NCBI GenBank assembly: GCA_005888395.1
Contig: VAXF01000021.1
Location: 1-10,362, forward strand
DNA length: 10,362 nucleotides
Direction: 5' to 3'
From: Actinomycetota bacterium
Lineage (GTDB): Bacteria; Actinomycetota; Acidimicrobiia; Acidimicrobiales; AC-25
Shown: positions 1 through 6,731 of the stretch, piece by piece
Numbering within the stretch: position 1 is the first letter of the stretch
Layout: each line of letters begins with the position of its first letter
Notes under the pieces: model-generated
Told to the model about the DNA's origin: nothing
Seen by the model: only the letters and a program-made list of their open reading frames with translations
Databases searched by the model: none
Made by a program: the position numbers and the translations under genes

Positions 1-1000
1 CTGCGGGGTCGAACCCGGCGGCGGACGCGATCCGGAGCGGCACGGTGCCGGCACCCGTGGCGGTGCCGGGTGACGAGTGGAGCAGATCGCGGCCGACCTG
101 GGTGCGGCTGAAGAGCAGCCCGGCGAGCCCGAGCGCCAGCGCCACGGCGACGATGATCGCCGTCGGTACCAGCCAGGTGCGCTCGCTCTGGCGGAACGAC
201 GGGATGATGCCCTCCGGCGGCGTGCGCTCGCGCGCCACGATCGGCACTGCGTCGTCTTCGCCGAGGTCGACGGACAGCAGGGCGGAGCGCAGCTCTCCGA
301 CGGTGCCGAAGCCGCCCGACTCTGCCAGCGCCCGCAGGACCACCGCCTCGAGCGGCCGCGGGATGCCGGCGCGCACCTGTCTGGGCGGCAGGATCGGGCT
401 CTGTCCCCGGCCCGCCTCCACGGGCGAGCCCTGCCCCGGTCCCCGGCCGCACAGCGTCGTGTAGAGGAGCACGCCGAGCGCGTGGACGTCGGCCGCGGGA
501 TCGACGGCTCCTGCCGCGGCGGCCAGGCCCGCGTCGGTGAGCTTCGGCCGCCCGTCGGGCGTGAGGAGCACGTTGTCGGCGGTGACGGACCCGTGGGCGA
601 TCCCGCGGCGGTGGGCGTGGTCGAGCGCCTCGGCCACCTGTATCGCGACGTGCGCGGCGCGCACCGGGGAGAGCGCGCCGTCGCGCCGCAACTGGTCGGC
701 GAGGGTCGTCCCCCTGACCAGCTCCATCACCACGAACGAGGCGTCGCCGTCGGTGCCGGTGTCGAAGATCGAGACCAGGTTGGGGTGGCCGAGCCCTGCG
801 GCCCGCACCGCCGCCTCCCGAAAGTGAGCGGCGAACTGCGGGTCGGCTCCCGGGCGCAGGATCTTCACCGCCACCGGCCGGGCCAGCACCTCGTCGTGCG
901 CCTCCCAGACCTCGGCGACGCCGGCGCCCCCGATCGAGCGGATCAGCCGGTACCGCCCGGCGAGGACCCGCTCGGTCGCAGCCGCTGAGGCATCGGGCAC
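1..1000 (-). CDS. Membrane-anchored Ser/Thr pseudokinase of the murJ locus (3' end outside window)
   Basis: I see 333 codons of an open frame that continues past the left edge. It starts at GTG 1000; an in-frame TGA at 1009-1007 excludes a longer start. Residues 15-245 have a bacterial Hanks-type kinase fold: a Gly loop (IGGAGVAEVW, 23-32), VAVK with Lys46, helix C Glu62, a hinge around MELV (92-95), a catalytic-loop equivalent HGSVTADN (136-143), TDAG (155-158) and DVHALG (171-176). Active kinases have HRDxKxxN; here the catalytic Asp is Ser138 and the Lys is Thr140. DFG is DAG, the second loop Gly is Ala, and only about 13 residues separate DAG from subdomain IX, with no APE motif. A proline-containing linker leads to one membrane helix (about 277-297) and the start of an outside domain. 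In Mycobacterium the pseudokinase part of MviN recruits an FHA protein to control MurJ; a similar scaffold role here is inference. The start lies 43 bases after degV, with no clear ribosome binding site. Confidence 0.88.
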   Translation of the reverse strand, partial: MPDASAAATERVLAGRYRLIRSIGGAGVAEVWEAHDEVLARPVAVKILRPGADPQFAAHFREAAVRAAGLGHPNLVSIFDTGTDGDASFVVMELVRGTTLADQLRRDGALSPVRAAHVAIQVAEALDHAHRRGIAHGSVTADNVLLTPDGRPKLTDAGLAAAAGAVDPAADVHALGVLLYTTLCGRGPGQGSPVEAGRGQSPILPPRQVRAGIPRPLEAVVLRALAESGGFGTVGELRSALLSVDLGEDDAVPIVARERTPPEGIIPSFRQSERTWLVPTAIIVAVALALGLAGLLFSRTQVGRDLLHSSPGTATGAGTVPLRIASAAGFDPA

Positions 1001-1043
1001 GAACGGTCACGGTACCGGTCGCGCCGCGGGTGGACAGGCGCGC

Positions 1044-1886
1044 TCAGCGCTGGGTCTGGAACGTCACCCCGATGACGCGGGGACCGGCGTGCGTGCCGAT
1101 GACCGCGCCGATGTCGCCGAGCACGATCTTGTCGCGCGGGTACAGCTCGCCGACCATGCCCAGGAACTCCTCGACATCGGGCGCCTCGCCGTGCATCACC
1201 GCGAGGTCCTCGACGGCGCCCTGTGACCGGACCTTGTCGACGAGATAGCGGAGGGCGCGGGCGCGCGTGCGCTGCCGGGACTCGGGCTCCACCACGCCGT
1301 CTCGCACCTCGATCACCGGCTTGATCGACAACATCGATCCGAGCATCGCCTGGGCGCCGCCGACGCGGCCGCCCTTCTTCAGGTTCTCGAGTGTGTCGAG
1401 GGCCCCGTACACACGGGTCCGTGGCACCAACTCTTCGGCGCCGGCAGCGACCTGATCGGCCGACTGGCCTTCGGCGGCTCGGCGGGCGGCGTGGACCGCC
1501 ATCATTCCCAGACCCATCGAGACCGAGAGTGAGTCGACCACGCGTACGTCGACGTCGCCCTCGAGAGCCTTGGCTGCGATCTGCGCGGCCTGAATGGTCG
1601 CAGAGAGCCGTGAGGAGATGTTTATGCAGACGATCGCGTCGGCGCCCGTCGACGCGACGCGCCGGAACACGTCCTCGAACGCGCCGGGCGGCGGCGCCGC
1701 GGTCTCGGGAAGGACCGCCGACGAGGCGCACCGAGACCAGAACTCGGCGGGTGACAGGTCCTTCCGGTCGACGAACTCGTCGTCACCGAAGCGGATCGTG
1801 AGCGGGACGATCTCGATCGCCAACTCCGCGACGAGCGCCGCCGGCAGATCACAGGCGCTGTCGGTGACGATCCTCACTCCACTCAT
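1044..1886 (-). CDS. DegV family protein (FakB-like fatty-acid-binding protein)
   Basis: This is a complete 280-residue protein, the normal DegV length. Family landmarks are IVTDSACDLP near the N terminus (6-15), the acyl-binding-site serines in NISSRLSATIQAA (89-101), DTLENLKKGGRV (164-175), and the C-terminal GTHAGPRVIGV (264-274). DegV/FakB proteins hold a fatty acid in a deep pocket and, with the kinase FakA, present it for phosphorylation to acyl phosphate for phospholipid synthesis; many DegV proteins have no proven partner. No FakA/Dak2-type gene is in the window. The usual TSQPSP-like segment reads LPETAAPPPGAF (59-70), and the Gly after GP in the C-terminal motif is Arg270. The ATG at 1886 is preceded by a GGCGGTGA stretch that could serve as ribosome binding site. 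The start overlaps the stop of a possible 26-codon ORF. The gene lies between a small membrane protein gene and the pseudokinase gene, so it is probably co-transcribed with murJ. Confidence 0.92.
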   Translation of the reverse strand: MSGVRIVTDSACDLPAALVAELAIEIVPLTIRFGDDEFVDRKDLSPAEFWSRCASSAVLPETAAPPPGAFEDVFRRVASTGADAIVCINISSRLSATIQAAQIAAKALEGDVDVRVVDSLSVSMGLGMMAVHAARRAAEGQSADQVAAGAEELVPRTRVYGALDTLENLKKGGRVGGAQAMLGSMLSIKPVIEVRDGVVEPESRQRTRARALRYLVDKVRSQGAVEDLAVMHGEAPDVEEFLGMVGELYPRDKIVLGDIGAVIGTHAGPRVIGVTFQTQR

Positions 1887-1963
1887 CGGGTCACCGCCTT
1901 CGGCGGCCGCCCCGCTTCGCGGGACGCTCTGTCGCCTGATTCGCTCGCCTGCGGCTCGCTCAT
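1883..1963 (-). CDS. Possible 26-residue small ORF upstream of degV
   Basis: An ATG at 1963 follows a purine-rich GAGGGAG stretch at ribosome-binding distance. It opens a 26-codon frame (MSEPQASESG..., rich in Ser, Glu, Arg and Ala) whose TGA overlaps the degV ATG as ATGA. This fits the overlapping style of the operon and could give translational coupling. Against it, the peptide has no recognisable domain, and its sequence is just what GAGCGAGC-type repeats and GC hairpins read as in this frame; similar peptides at predicted actinobacterial N termini are often repeat artefacts. I treat it as a candidate only. Confidence 0.25.
   Translation of the reverse strand: MSEPQASESGDRASREAGRPPKAVTR
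1894..1923 (-). repeat. Two adjacent short hairpins with GAA loops before degV
   Basis: On the minus strand two 5-bp stems follow each other, each closed by a GAA triloop: CCCGC-GAA-GCGGG (1923-1911) and CCGCC-GAA-GGCGG (1906-1894). The second stem shares bases with a 10-base palindrome GGCGGCCGCC (1902-1911), so alternative pairings are possible. Its 3' arm overlaps the purine-rich stretch used as degV ribosome binding site. The neighbouring GAGCGAGCCGCAGGCGAGCG resembles short GAGCGAGC-type repeats that litter actinobacterial genomes. Whether this is a dispersed repeat needs the genome. Confidence 0.5.
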
Positions 1964-1979
1964 AGCTCTCCCTCGATGC

Positions 1980-2339
1980 TCATCCCGGTGTGGGCGATGC
2001 CGTGGCCTTGACGGTCACGTGGTACCAGCTCTTGGTCCGGCTGAACCTGCGCAGGAGGTACGACCTCGCCTCCTTGGAAACGGTCACGTGTACCACCCTG
2101 GACGTGTCGACGGAAAAGAAGTCGAGGTGCACGTGCTCGGAAACGGCCACCTTGTCGGCGTCTTCCTTGGCCTGATCGACCGTCTCGCCCTGTCTGAGGT
2201 CGAAGGCGGCCCCGTCGGCGGCGTCGTGCGCGGCCGAGTCGGCCTGGGCCTTGGCAATGAGGGGCGAGGACAGCTCGAAGCCGAAGAAGCCGAGCACCGC
2301 CAGCGTGATCACGAGCTTCACGAGCCACGCGGGGATCAT
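1980..2339 (-). CDS. Small membrane-anchored protein of unknown function
   Basis: This is a 119-residue protein starting at ATG 2339, which overlaps the murJ stop (ATGA), so it is probably coupled to murJ translation. A longer reading frame runs upstream through murJ, but that part is arginine-rich shadow sequence and is not used. Residues 4-20 (AWLVKLVITLAVLGFFG) form one membrane helix close to the N terminus. A helical, charged, Ala/Asp-rich stretch follows (28-66), then a probable beta-rich part (68-113, with HVHLDFFSV and RVVHVTVS). Layout and size resemble small TadE/TadF-like pseudopilins or anchored accessory proteins, but I recognise no family motif. The bulk is probably outside the membrane. 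Its place directly after murJ suggests an envelope role (inference). Confidence 0.8.
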   Translation of the reverse strand: MIPAWLVKLVITLAVLGFFGFELSSPLIAKAQADSAAHDAADGAAFDLRQGETVDQAKEDADKVAVSEHVHLDFFSVDTSRVVHVTVSKEARSYLLRRFSRTKSWYHVTVKATASPTPG

Positions 2340-3934
2340 GGCGTCCGCCTTCGCACGATGGCCCGCAGTTCGGGAACGCCCGACAGCCGGGCCATGGCGC
2401 CGTAGAGCGCGACGCCCACGCCCACGGCCAGCCCCACTCGCACGACGAGCCCTCCGCCGCTCCCCGCGCCGACTCGACCGGCCACGAGGGCCACGCCACC
2501 GGCCATGACCGCCGTCGCGGCGCTCATGCGTACGAGGGACCGGCCGAGCACGCGTCCGTCGAGGCCGCCAATGCGCCGGCGGATGTCCCAACCGGCAACG
2601 ACGGTGCCACCGACGTACGCGAGGGCGAGGGCGAGGGCGAGTCCACGGACCCCCATGATGGGGTACAGCACGAGCCCGAGCACGACGTTGAGACCATTTT
2701 CGATGCAGTAGGTGACGAACAGAGCGCGGGCCGTGAGCATCGCCTGGTAGGCGCGCATCAGCAGGAGGTAGGCGCTGAACGCCGGGAGCCCGATCGACAT
2801 CAGCGCGAGGACGTCGCCGGTCGTCCGGGCCGAGTGCGCCGACAGCGCGCCATGGAGCAGTACCAGCTTGACGATCGGGCGGGCGAGCACCACGAGCCCG
2901 GCGGCGGCCGGTAGCACGACGAGCGCCGTCACGCGCAGCCCGAAGGACAAACGCTCGCGGTAGCCGGCGACGTCGCCGACCGACCAGCGCTCGGAGAGGT
3001 CGGGCAGCAACGCGGTCATGATCGACACGGCGAACACGGAATGGGGGAGCAGGAAGAAGAGGTAGGCGGCCTGGTACGCGGATACGTCGCCGGCGCGGGC
3101 ATTGGCGAGGACGAGGATGACCCACAGGGCGATCTGGTTGGTGACCACGTAGCCGAACGTCCACCCCGACAGGCGCACGACGGTGCGCACCGCGTCATGC
3201 GCAGGCTGCCACACCATTCGCAGCCGGAGCCTGGCGCCGCGCAAGGACGGCCAGAGCGCGACCGCCTGCAGGGCCACGCCCGCGGTCGTGCCGAGCCCGA
3301 GCAGGACGAGCGGGCCGGTGGCGTGCCGCATGGCGTGAAGCGAGAGGTCATGGGTGACGTGGGGGAGCAGCAGCAGGACGCCGATCACAAGAAGGTTGTT
3401 GAGCACCGGCGTTGTCATCGGCGCGGCGAAGCGGCGGCGGGCGTTGAGAAGTGCGGTCGCCAGCGCGATCAGCCCGTAGAAGAGCACCTGCGGGGCGAAC
3501 ATGCGCAGCAGGGCGGTGGCGACGGCCTGCTGGTCGCGCGCCGACGTGCCGTGCAGTCGCAGGGTGTAGATGCGGATCAGCCACGGTGCGGCGAGGAAGA
3601 AGGCGACGGTGATGGCGACGAGGACGGCGACCGACGCGGTCACGACCGCCGAGATGGCAGTCCACGCGTCCTCCTCGTCGTCGGTCGCGAGGCGGTCGAC
3701 GAAGACCGGGACGAGCGTGGCCGAGAGGATGCCGCCGAGCACGAGCTCGTAGACGATGTTCGGCGTGGTGTTGGCGAGGTTGTAGGCGTCGCTGAAGCGG
3801 GTGAATGCGAGCGCGTAGGCGAGCGCGAACACGCGGCCGAAACCGGTGACGCGCGACAGGAGCGTTCCCGCGGCCATTCCCGCGGTCGAGCGCCGGAACG
3901 CGATCCTCGCCTGACGCGACCCGTGAGCGCTCAT
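2336..3934 (-). CDS. murJ: Lipid II flippase MurJ (MviN family)
   Basis: This 532-residue integral membrane protein has roughly 14 hydrophobic segments. MurJ carries lipid II across the cytoplasmic membrane for peptidoglycan synthesis. Family motifs are SRVTGFGR (27-34), whose two Arg line up with the essential Arg18 and Arg24 of E. coli MurJ, an Asp at 49 in the position of Asp39, NTTPNIVYELVLGGILSATLVP (55-76), and LLPHSVFAVSI in the middle part. There is no C-terminal kinase-like domain: the protein ends in RRRTP soon after the last helix, unlike mycobacterial MviN. The ATG at 3934 overlaps the stop of the upstream DUF6049 gene (ATGA), and its own stop overlaps the next start. Near 2619-2641 a run of GGCGAG hexamers encodes an alternating Leu-Ala stretch in a late helix. 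Expression probably follows the operon promoter before the acetyltransferase gene. Confidence 0.95.
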   Translation of the reverse strand: MSAHGSRQARIAFRRSTAGMAAGTLLSRVTGFGRVFALAYALAFTRFSDAYNLANTTPNIVYELVLGGILSATLVPVFVDRLATDDEEDAWTAISAVVTASVAVLVAITVAFFLAAPWLIRIYTLRLHGTSARDQQAVATALLRMFAPQVLFYGLIALATALLNARRRFAAPMTTPVLNNLLVIGVLLLLPHVTHDLSLHAMRHATGPLVLLGLGTTAGVALQAVALWPSLRGARLRLRMVWQPAHDAVRTVVRLSGWTFGYVVTNQIALWVILVLANARAGDVSAYQAAYLFFLLPHSVFAVSIMTALLPDLSERWSVGDVAGYRERLSFGLRVTALVVLPAAAGLVVLARPIVKLVLLHGALSAHSARTTGDVLALMSIGLPAFSAYLLLMRAYQAMLTARALFVTYCIENGLNVVLGLVLYPIMGVRGLALALALAYVGGTVVAGWDIRRRIGGLDGRVLGRSLVRMSAATAVMAGGVALVAGRVGAGSGGGLVVRVGLAVGVGVALYGAMARLSGVPELRAIVRRRTP

Positions 3935-5937
3935 GCTGCGGGCTGGGGCACCAGACGCCGGTCACGGCGGCCGCGGTGCAGGTGGGTGCCCCACCACGCC
4001 AGCAGGAAGAGGGCAGCACCCACGCTGAGGAAGACGCCGACGCCGGACGCGGCGGTGGAGCGGACGGTGAACCTCGTGCTGGCGAGCACCAGGTTGCCCT
4101 GCGGCGCCCGCAGCGTGACCTGCAACGGGAAGGCGCCGGACGTCCGGGCGCGCACGGCGAACCGAAGCGTGGTGCTGCGGGGCAGGAGCTGGACCCTACG
4201 CCGCGCGGCCTGGGGGAAGTCGAGCTTGTCGCTCTTCACCTGCACGACGACGGTTACCGGCTCCGACGTGCGGTTGAGCAAGGTCAGCGGTATCTCGCCT
4301 TCGCGCGCGGTGAGGGTGACCGTGCCGCCGCGTGGCAGCGCCACCGCCGACATCTGGCGGTCGACGGCGCGCTGCACGGCGGCGAGATAGGCGCTCTGGT
4401 CGGCGCGCGCATCGACCGACTCGGCGACGAGCATTCGCTCATCGAGCTCGTCGAAGGCCGCGCTCGTGGCAGGGAGCGTCGACGCGAGCGCGTCGATCTG
4501 TTGGCGCAGGTCGCGCACCCGGCCCACGGGCACGATCGCACTCGTGGTTTGCGAACGCGTGGACCGGCTGCTGCGCGTGCGGTCTCGCGACGACGAGGGC
4601 ACTGTGTCGAACACCCGCCGGACGAGCGGTGCACCACTTCGACCGGTCGCTGTGGGGACTGCGGCGAAGAGGCCGTCGAAGGTCGTGGGGACGACAACTG
4701 GGCTGGCGGAGATGCCGTCGAGCAGCGCATCGAGGAACGCCGGCGACGGAGACCAGTTGCGCGGCGTCACCGCGACCACGCCACGCGTCTGTCCCGGAGC
4801 GTCGAGCCAGAGCACGGCGAGGTCGGCGAGGAGTTGGTTGGCGGCGAGGACCTGGTCGCCGTCGGCGTGGAAGTGGGCGGCCAGGGCGCTGTCGGCCGCC
4901 GCCGCCAGCTGCCGCCTCCCAAGGCGCCCCTCGAGGACGAACGGCTGCTCGGGCGTGACGGCCCGCGCGACCGGCACGAGGTCGGCGTCGGGCACGATGA
5001 CGCGGTCGACCTGGATGTCGCGCAGGTGCGCCGTGGCGACCGCGTCGAGGTCGTCGTCGCCGACCCATGTGCGAGCGTCCGGGCGCACGTGGAGGAGGCG
5101 CGCGACCGTGTCGCTTCCACGGGACAGCTGCGCGGCCACCTCGTCGGTGAGGCCGGAGCCCACGAGGCTCGGGAGGTCGACCGGCACGTACGTGCCCGCA
5201 GCCAGCTGCCGGCCGTGGAGCGCATCCCGCAGCGCGTCGAGCGTGGAGCGACTGCGCTCGTCACCAGCGCCGGCGAGCGCGTCGAGCGTCTCGGGTGTCG
5301 GCGCCACGACGAGCGGGATGCCGCGGTAGGCCGGTGAGTCGAGGGCCGCGGCCAACGTCGCCAGCCGGGCGGTCGCCGGGAGCTGGCGCGCGCCGGTGGG
5401 CCGTAGTGCCGGACGCGCGTGGACCCGTACGACGAGCGCCAGGCTCAGACGCGGCCCGGGTGCGACCTCCGGCACACGCAGCAGGTAGGTGACGAGATGG
5501 TCGAGTGTCGAACCGTCGAGGCGGTCGCGGAGCGTGACCTCCACCGGGTAGACCCCGCTGTCGGTCGCGCCGACCTTCGTCGGATCGAGCCGCACAGTGA
5601 CGGCGCCCGCCGCATCGGTGGGGAACAGGTCGGCGAGTCGCGCCGACGTCGTCCGCACGGTCGAGCCGAGCAGCTGGCCCTTCTCGGTGAGGGCGAACTG
5701 CGACCGGGACTTGACGCGCTGGTGCACCGCGACGACGAGCTCGACCGCGGTGGGGTCGCGGACCCCGACGACCTGGAGGCGCAGCACGAACTCGTTGCCC
5801 GGCTTCACCCAGGGGGTCTGGGAGGCGAGGATGACGGAAGCGCCCGTGCCGCTGGTGCTGCCGGCGCCAGCCGCGGCAGGGGCCAGCGCCACGAGCGCAC
5901 ACAGCGAGGCGCCGATGGCGGCCGCGATCCGCGTCAC
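3931..5937 (-). CDS. DUF6049-like secreted, membrane-anchored protein
   Basis: The 668-residue product has an N-terminal signal peptide (about 1-24), a large outside region and one C-terminal membrane helix (about 632-650) followed by an Arg-rich cytoplasmic tail. The outside part begins with a beta-rich domain (about 33-155). An alpha/beta region follows (about 160-425) with repeated LVV/LPxxxRLATL and LVVAPTPETLDALA-type strands, resembling the polysaccharide-acting barrel-like folds seen in this family. A Ser/Arg/Thr-rich linker (about 447-465) and a helical stretch come next, then an Ig-like beta domain (about 535-625). Position between the tRNA nucleotidyltransferase side and murJ, and this domain layout, match the actinobacterial DUF6049 family (Rv3909-like), whose function is unknown. 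The start is GTG at 5937, overlapping the acetyltransferase stop (GTGA). An envelope role near MurJ is inference. Confidence 0.8.
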   Translation of the reverse strand: MTRIAAAIGASLCALVALAPAAAGAGSTSGTGASVILASQTPWVKPGNEFVLRLQVVGVRDPTAVELVVAVHQRVKSRSQFALTEKGQLLGSTVRTTSARLADLFPTDAAGAVTVRLDPTKVGATDSGVYPVEVTLRDRLDGSTLDHLVTYLLRVPEVAPGPRLSLALVVRVHARPALRPTGARQLPATARLATLAAALDSPAYRGIPLVVAPTPETLDALAGAGDERSRSTLDALRDALHGRQLAAGTYVPVDLPSLVGSGLTDEVAAQLSRGSDTVARLLHVRPDARTWVGDDDLDAVATAHLRDIQVDRVIVPDADLVPVARAVTPEQPFVLEGRLGRRQLAAAADSALAAHFHADGDQVLAANQLLADLAVLWLDAPGQTRGVVAVTPRNWSPSPAFLDALLDGISASPVVVPTTFDGLFAAVPTATGRSGAPLVRRVFDTVPSSSRDRTRSSRSTRSQTTSAIVPVGRVRDLRQQIDALASTLPATSAAFDELDERMLVAESVDARADQSAYLAAVQRAVDRQMSAVALPRGGTVTLTAREGEIPLTLLNRTSEPVTVVVQVKSDKLDFPQAARRRVQLLPRSTTLRFAVRARTSGAFPLQVTLRAPQGNLVLASTRFTVRSTAASGVGVFLSVGAALFLLAWWGTHLHRGRRDRRLVPQPAA

Positions 5938-6722
5938 AACAGGCCCGTGGCGGCGGCCGGGGCCGGGGGCTGGAGACGGAGGGCGAACACGTCGAGCCCG
6001 TGGCTGTCCGGACGGAACCCGAGGCTCTCGTAGAGGCCCAGGGCGGGGGCGTTGTCGACCTGGGTGTTGACGAGCGCGAGCTCGACCCGTCGGCGTCGCA
6101 TCCAGTGCAGCCCGTCGAGCACGAGAGCGCGCCCGATACCGGCCCGTTGGTGGTGCGGGTGCACCGCCAGCCGCTGGACGTAACCGCGCCGGCCGGCTCG
6201 CCCGGAGATCGCGTACGCGGCCAGCTCGGCGCGGCGACCTTCCGACGGCGCGCCGGCGACAGAGCCCGCCCGTGGAGGCGGGCCGGCAACGCGGAACCGC
6301 GACACCGGCGTGGCCGCCGCTGCGTCATCGAGGCCGCGGTCGTCGATGCGCCAGAACGGTTGGAAGGCCAGGGCGTCGACGGCGAGCACAGCGGGACGCT
6401 CGGTGCGCCGAGGTTTCCGGATGAGCTCGACGTGTGCATCGTCGACCGCGGCGAGGACGCCGAGGTCGTGCACGAGCAGGCACAGGTGCTCGCGGCGCTC
6501 GAAGCCGGCGTCGACGAAGCCGTGCGCCTCCTGCGGAGCCAGCGCACCAGTGACGATCTCACGAAAGCCGCGCCCGACCAGCGTGTCGGCACAGCGGCGG
6601 ACGAAGGCCGCGCTCAGCGGGGGAGAGCCGGGGAGCGGCACGAGCTCGGCGACGTCGGCATCGCGCGGTCGCACCCGGGCCCGCTGCCCCCGCCACTCGA
6701 CGACTTCGCCGGCCCTCACCAC
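5934..6722 (-). CDS. GNAT family N-acetyltransferase, probably tandem-domain
   Basis: This is a 262-residue protein if GTG 6722 is used; GTG 6719 and GTG 6674 are alternatives in frame. The C-terminal half (about 165-250) is a clear GNAT domain: YVQRLAVHPHHQRAGIGRAL (181-200) contains the acetyl-CoA pyrophosphate-binding Q/RxxGxG signature (QRAGIG), and N-x-x-A-x-x-LYESLGF (224-236) is the usual closing motif. The N-terminal half (about 15-120) has the outline of a second, degenerate GNAT fold (APQEAHGFVDAGF) without the binding loop. The substrate is unknown; RimI-like protein or small-molecule acetylation are both possible. It is the first gene of the leftward operon. The long upstream extension of the frame, antisense to the deacetylase-like gene, is a shadow. 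The 3' end overlaps the DUF6049 start by 4 bases. Confidence 0.85.
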   Translation of the reverse strand: MVRAGEVVEWRGQRARVRPRDADVAELVPLPGSPPLSAAFVRRCADTLVGRGFREIVTGALAPQEAHGFVDAGFERREHLCLLVHDLGVLAAVDDAHVELIRKPRRTERPAVLAVDALAFQPFWRIDDRGLDDAAAATPVSRFRVAGPPPRAGSVAGAPSEGRRAELAAYAISGRAGRRGYVQRLAVHPHHQRAGIGRALVLDGLHWMRRRRVELALVNTQVDNAPALGLYESLGFRPDSHGLDVFALRLQPPAPAAATGLL

Positions 6723-6731
6723 TCTCCGTCG

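Noticed and set aside
136..143. The possibility that the left-edge gene is an active Ser/Thr kinase (protein residues given)
   Set aside because: The catalytic-loop residues read HGSVTADN without the catalytic Asp or Lys, and the activation segment is too short.
77..988. Long plus-strand ORF of 303 codons opposite the pseudokinase gene
   Set aside because: Its product is Arg/Gly/His-rich low-complexity with no domain, while the opposite strand encodes a clear kinase fold. High GC removes stop codons from antisense frames.
943..1731. Minus-strand ORF of 262 codons overlapping degV and the kinase-like start in another frame
   Set aside because: Arg-rich shadow with no motif; DegV motifs lie in the other frame. 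Its final codons (MPQRLRPSG) also ruled out the nearby ATG as pseudokinase start.
2340..3164. Upstream extension of the 119-residue protein frame through murJ
   Set aside because: Arg-rich shadow of murJ; the ATG overlapping the murJ stop gives a sensible membrane-anchored protein.
3041..5337. Two overlapping plus-strand ORFs of about 450 codons opposite murJ and the DUF6049 gene
   Set aside because: Compositionally biased antisense shadows (Arg, Gly, Glu, Val) without motifs; the minus-strand proteins have helices, a signal peptide and family motifs.
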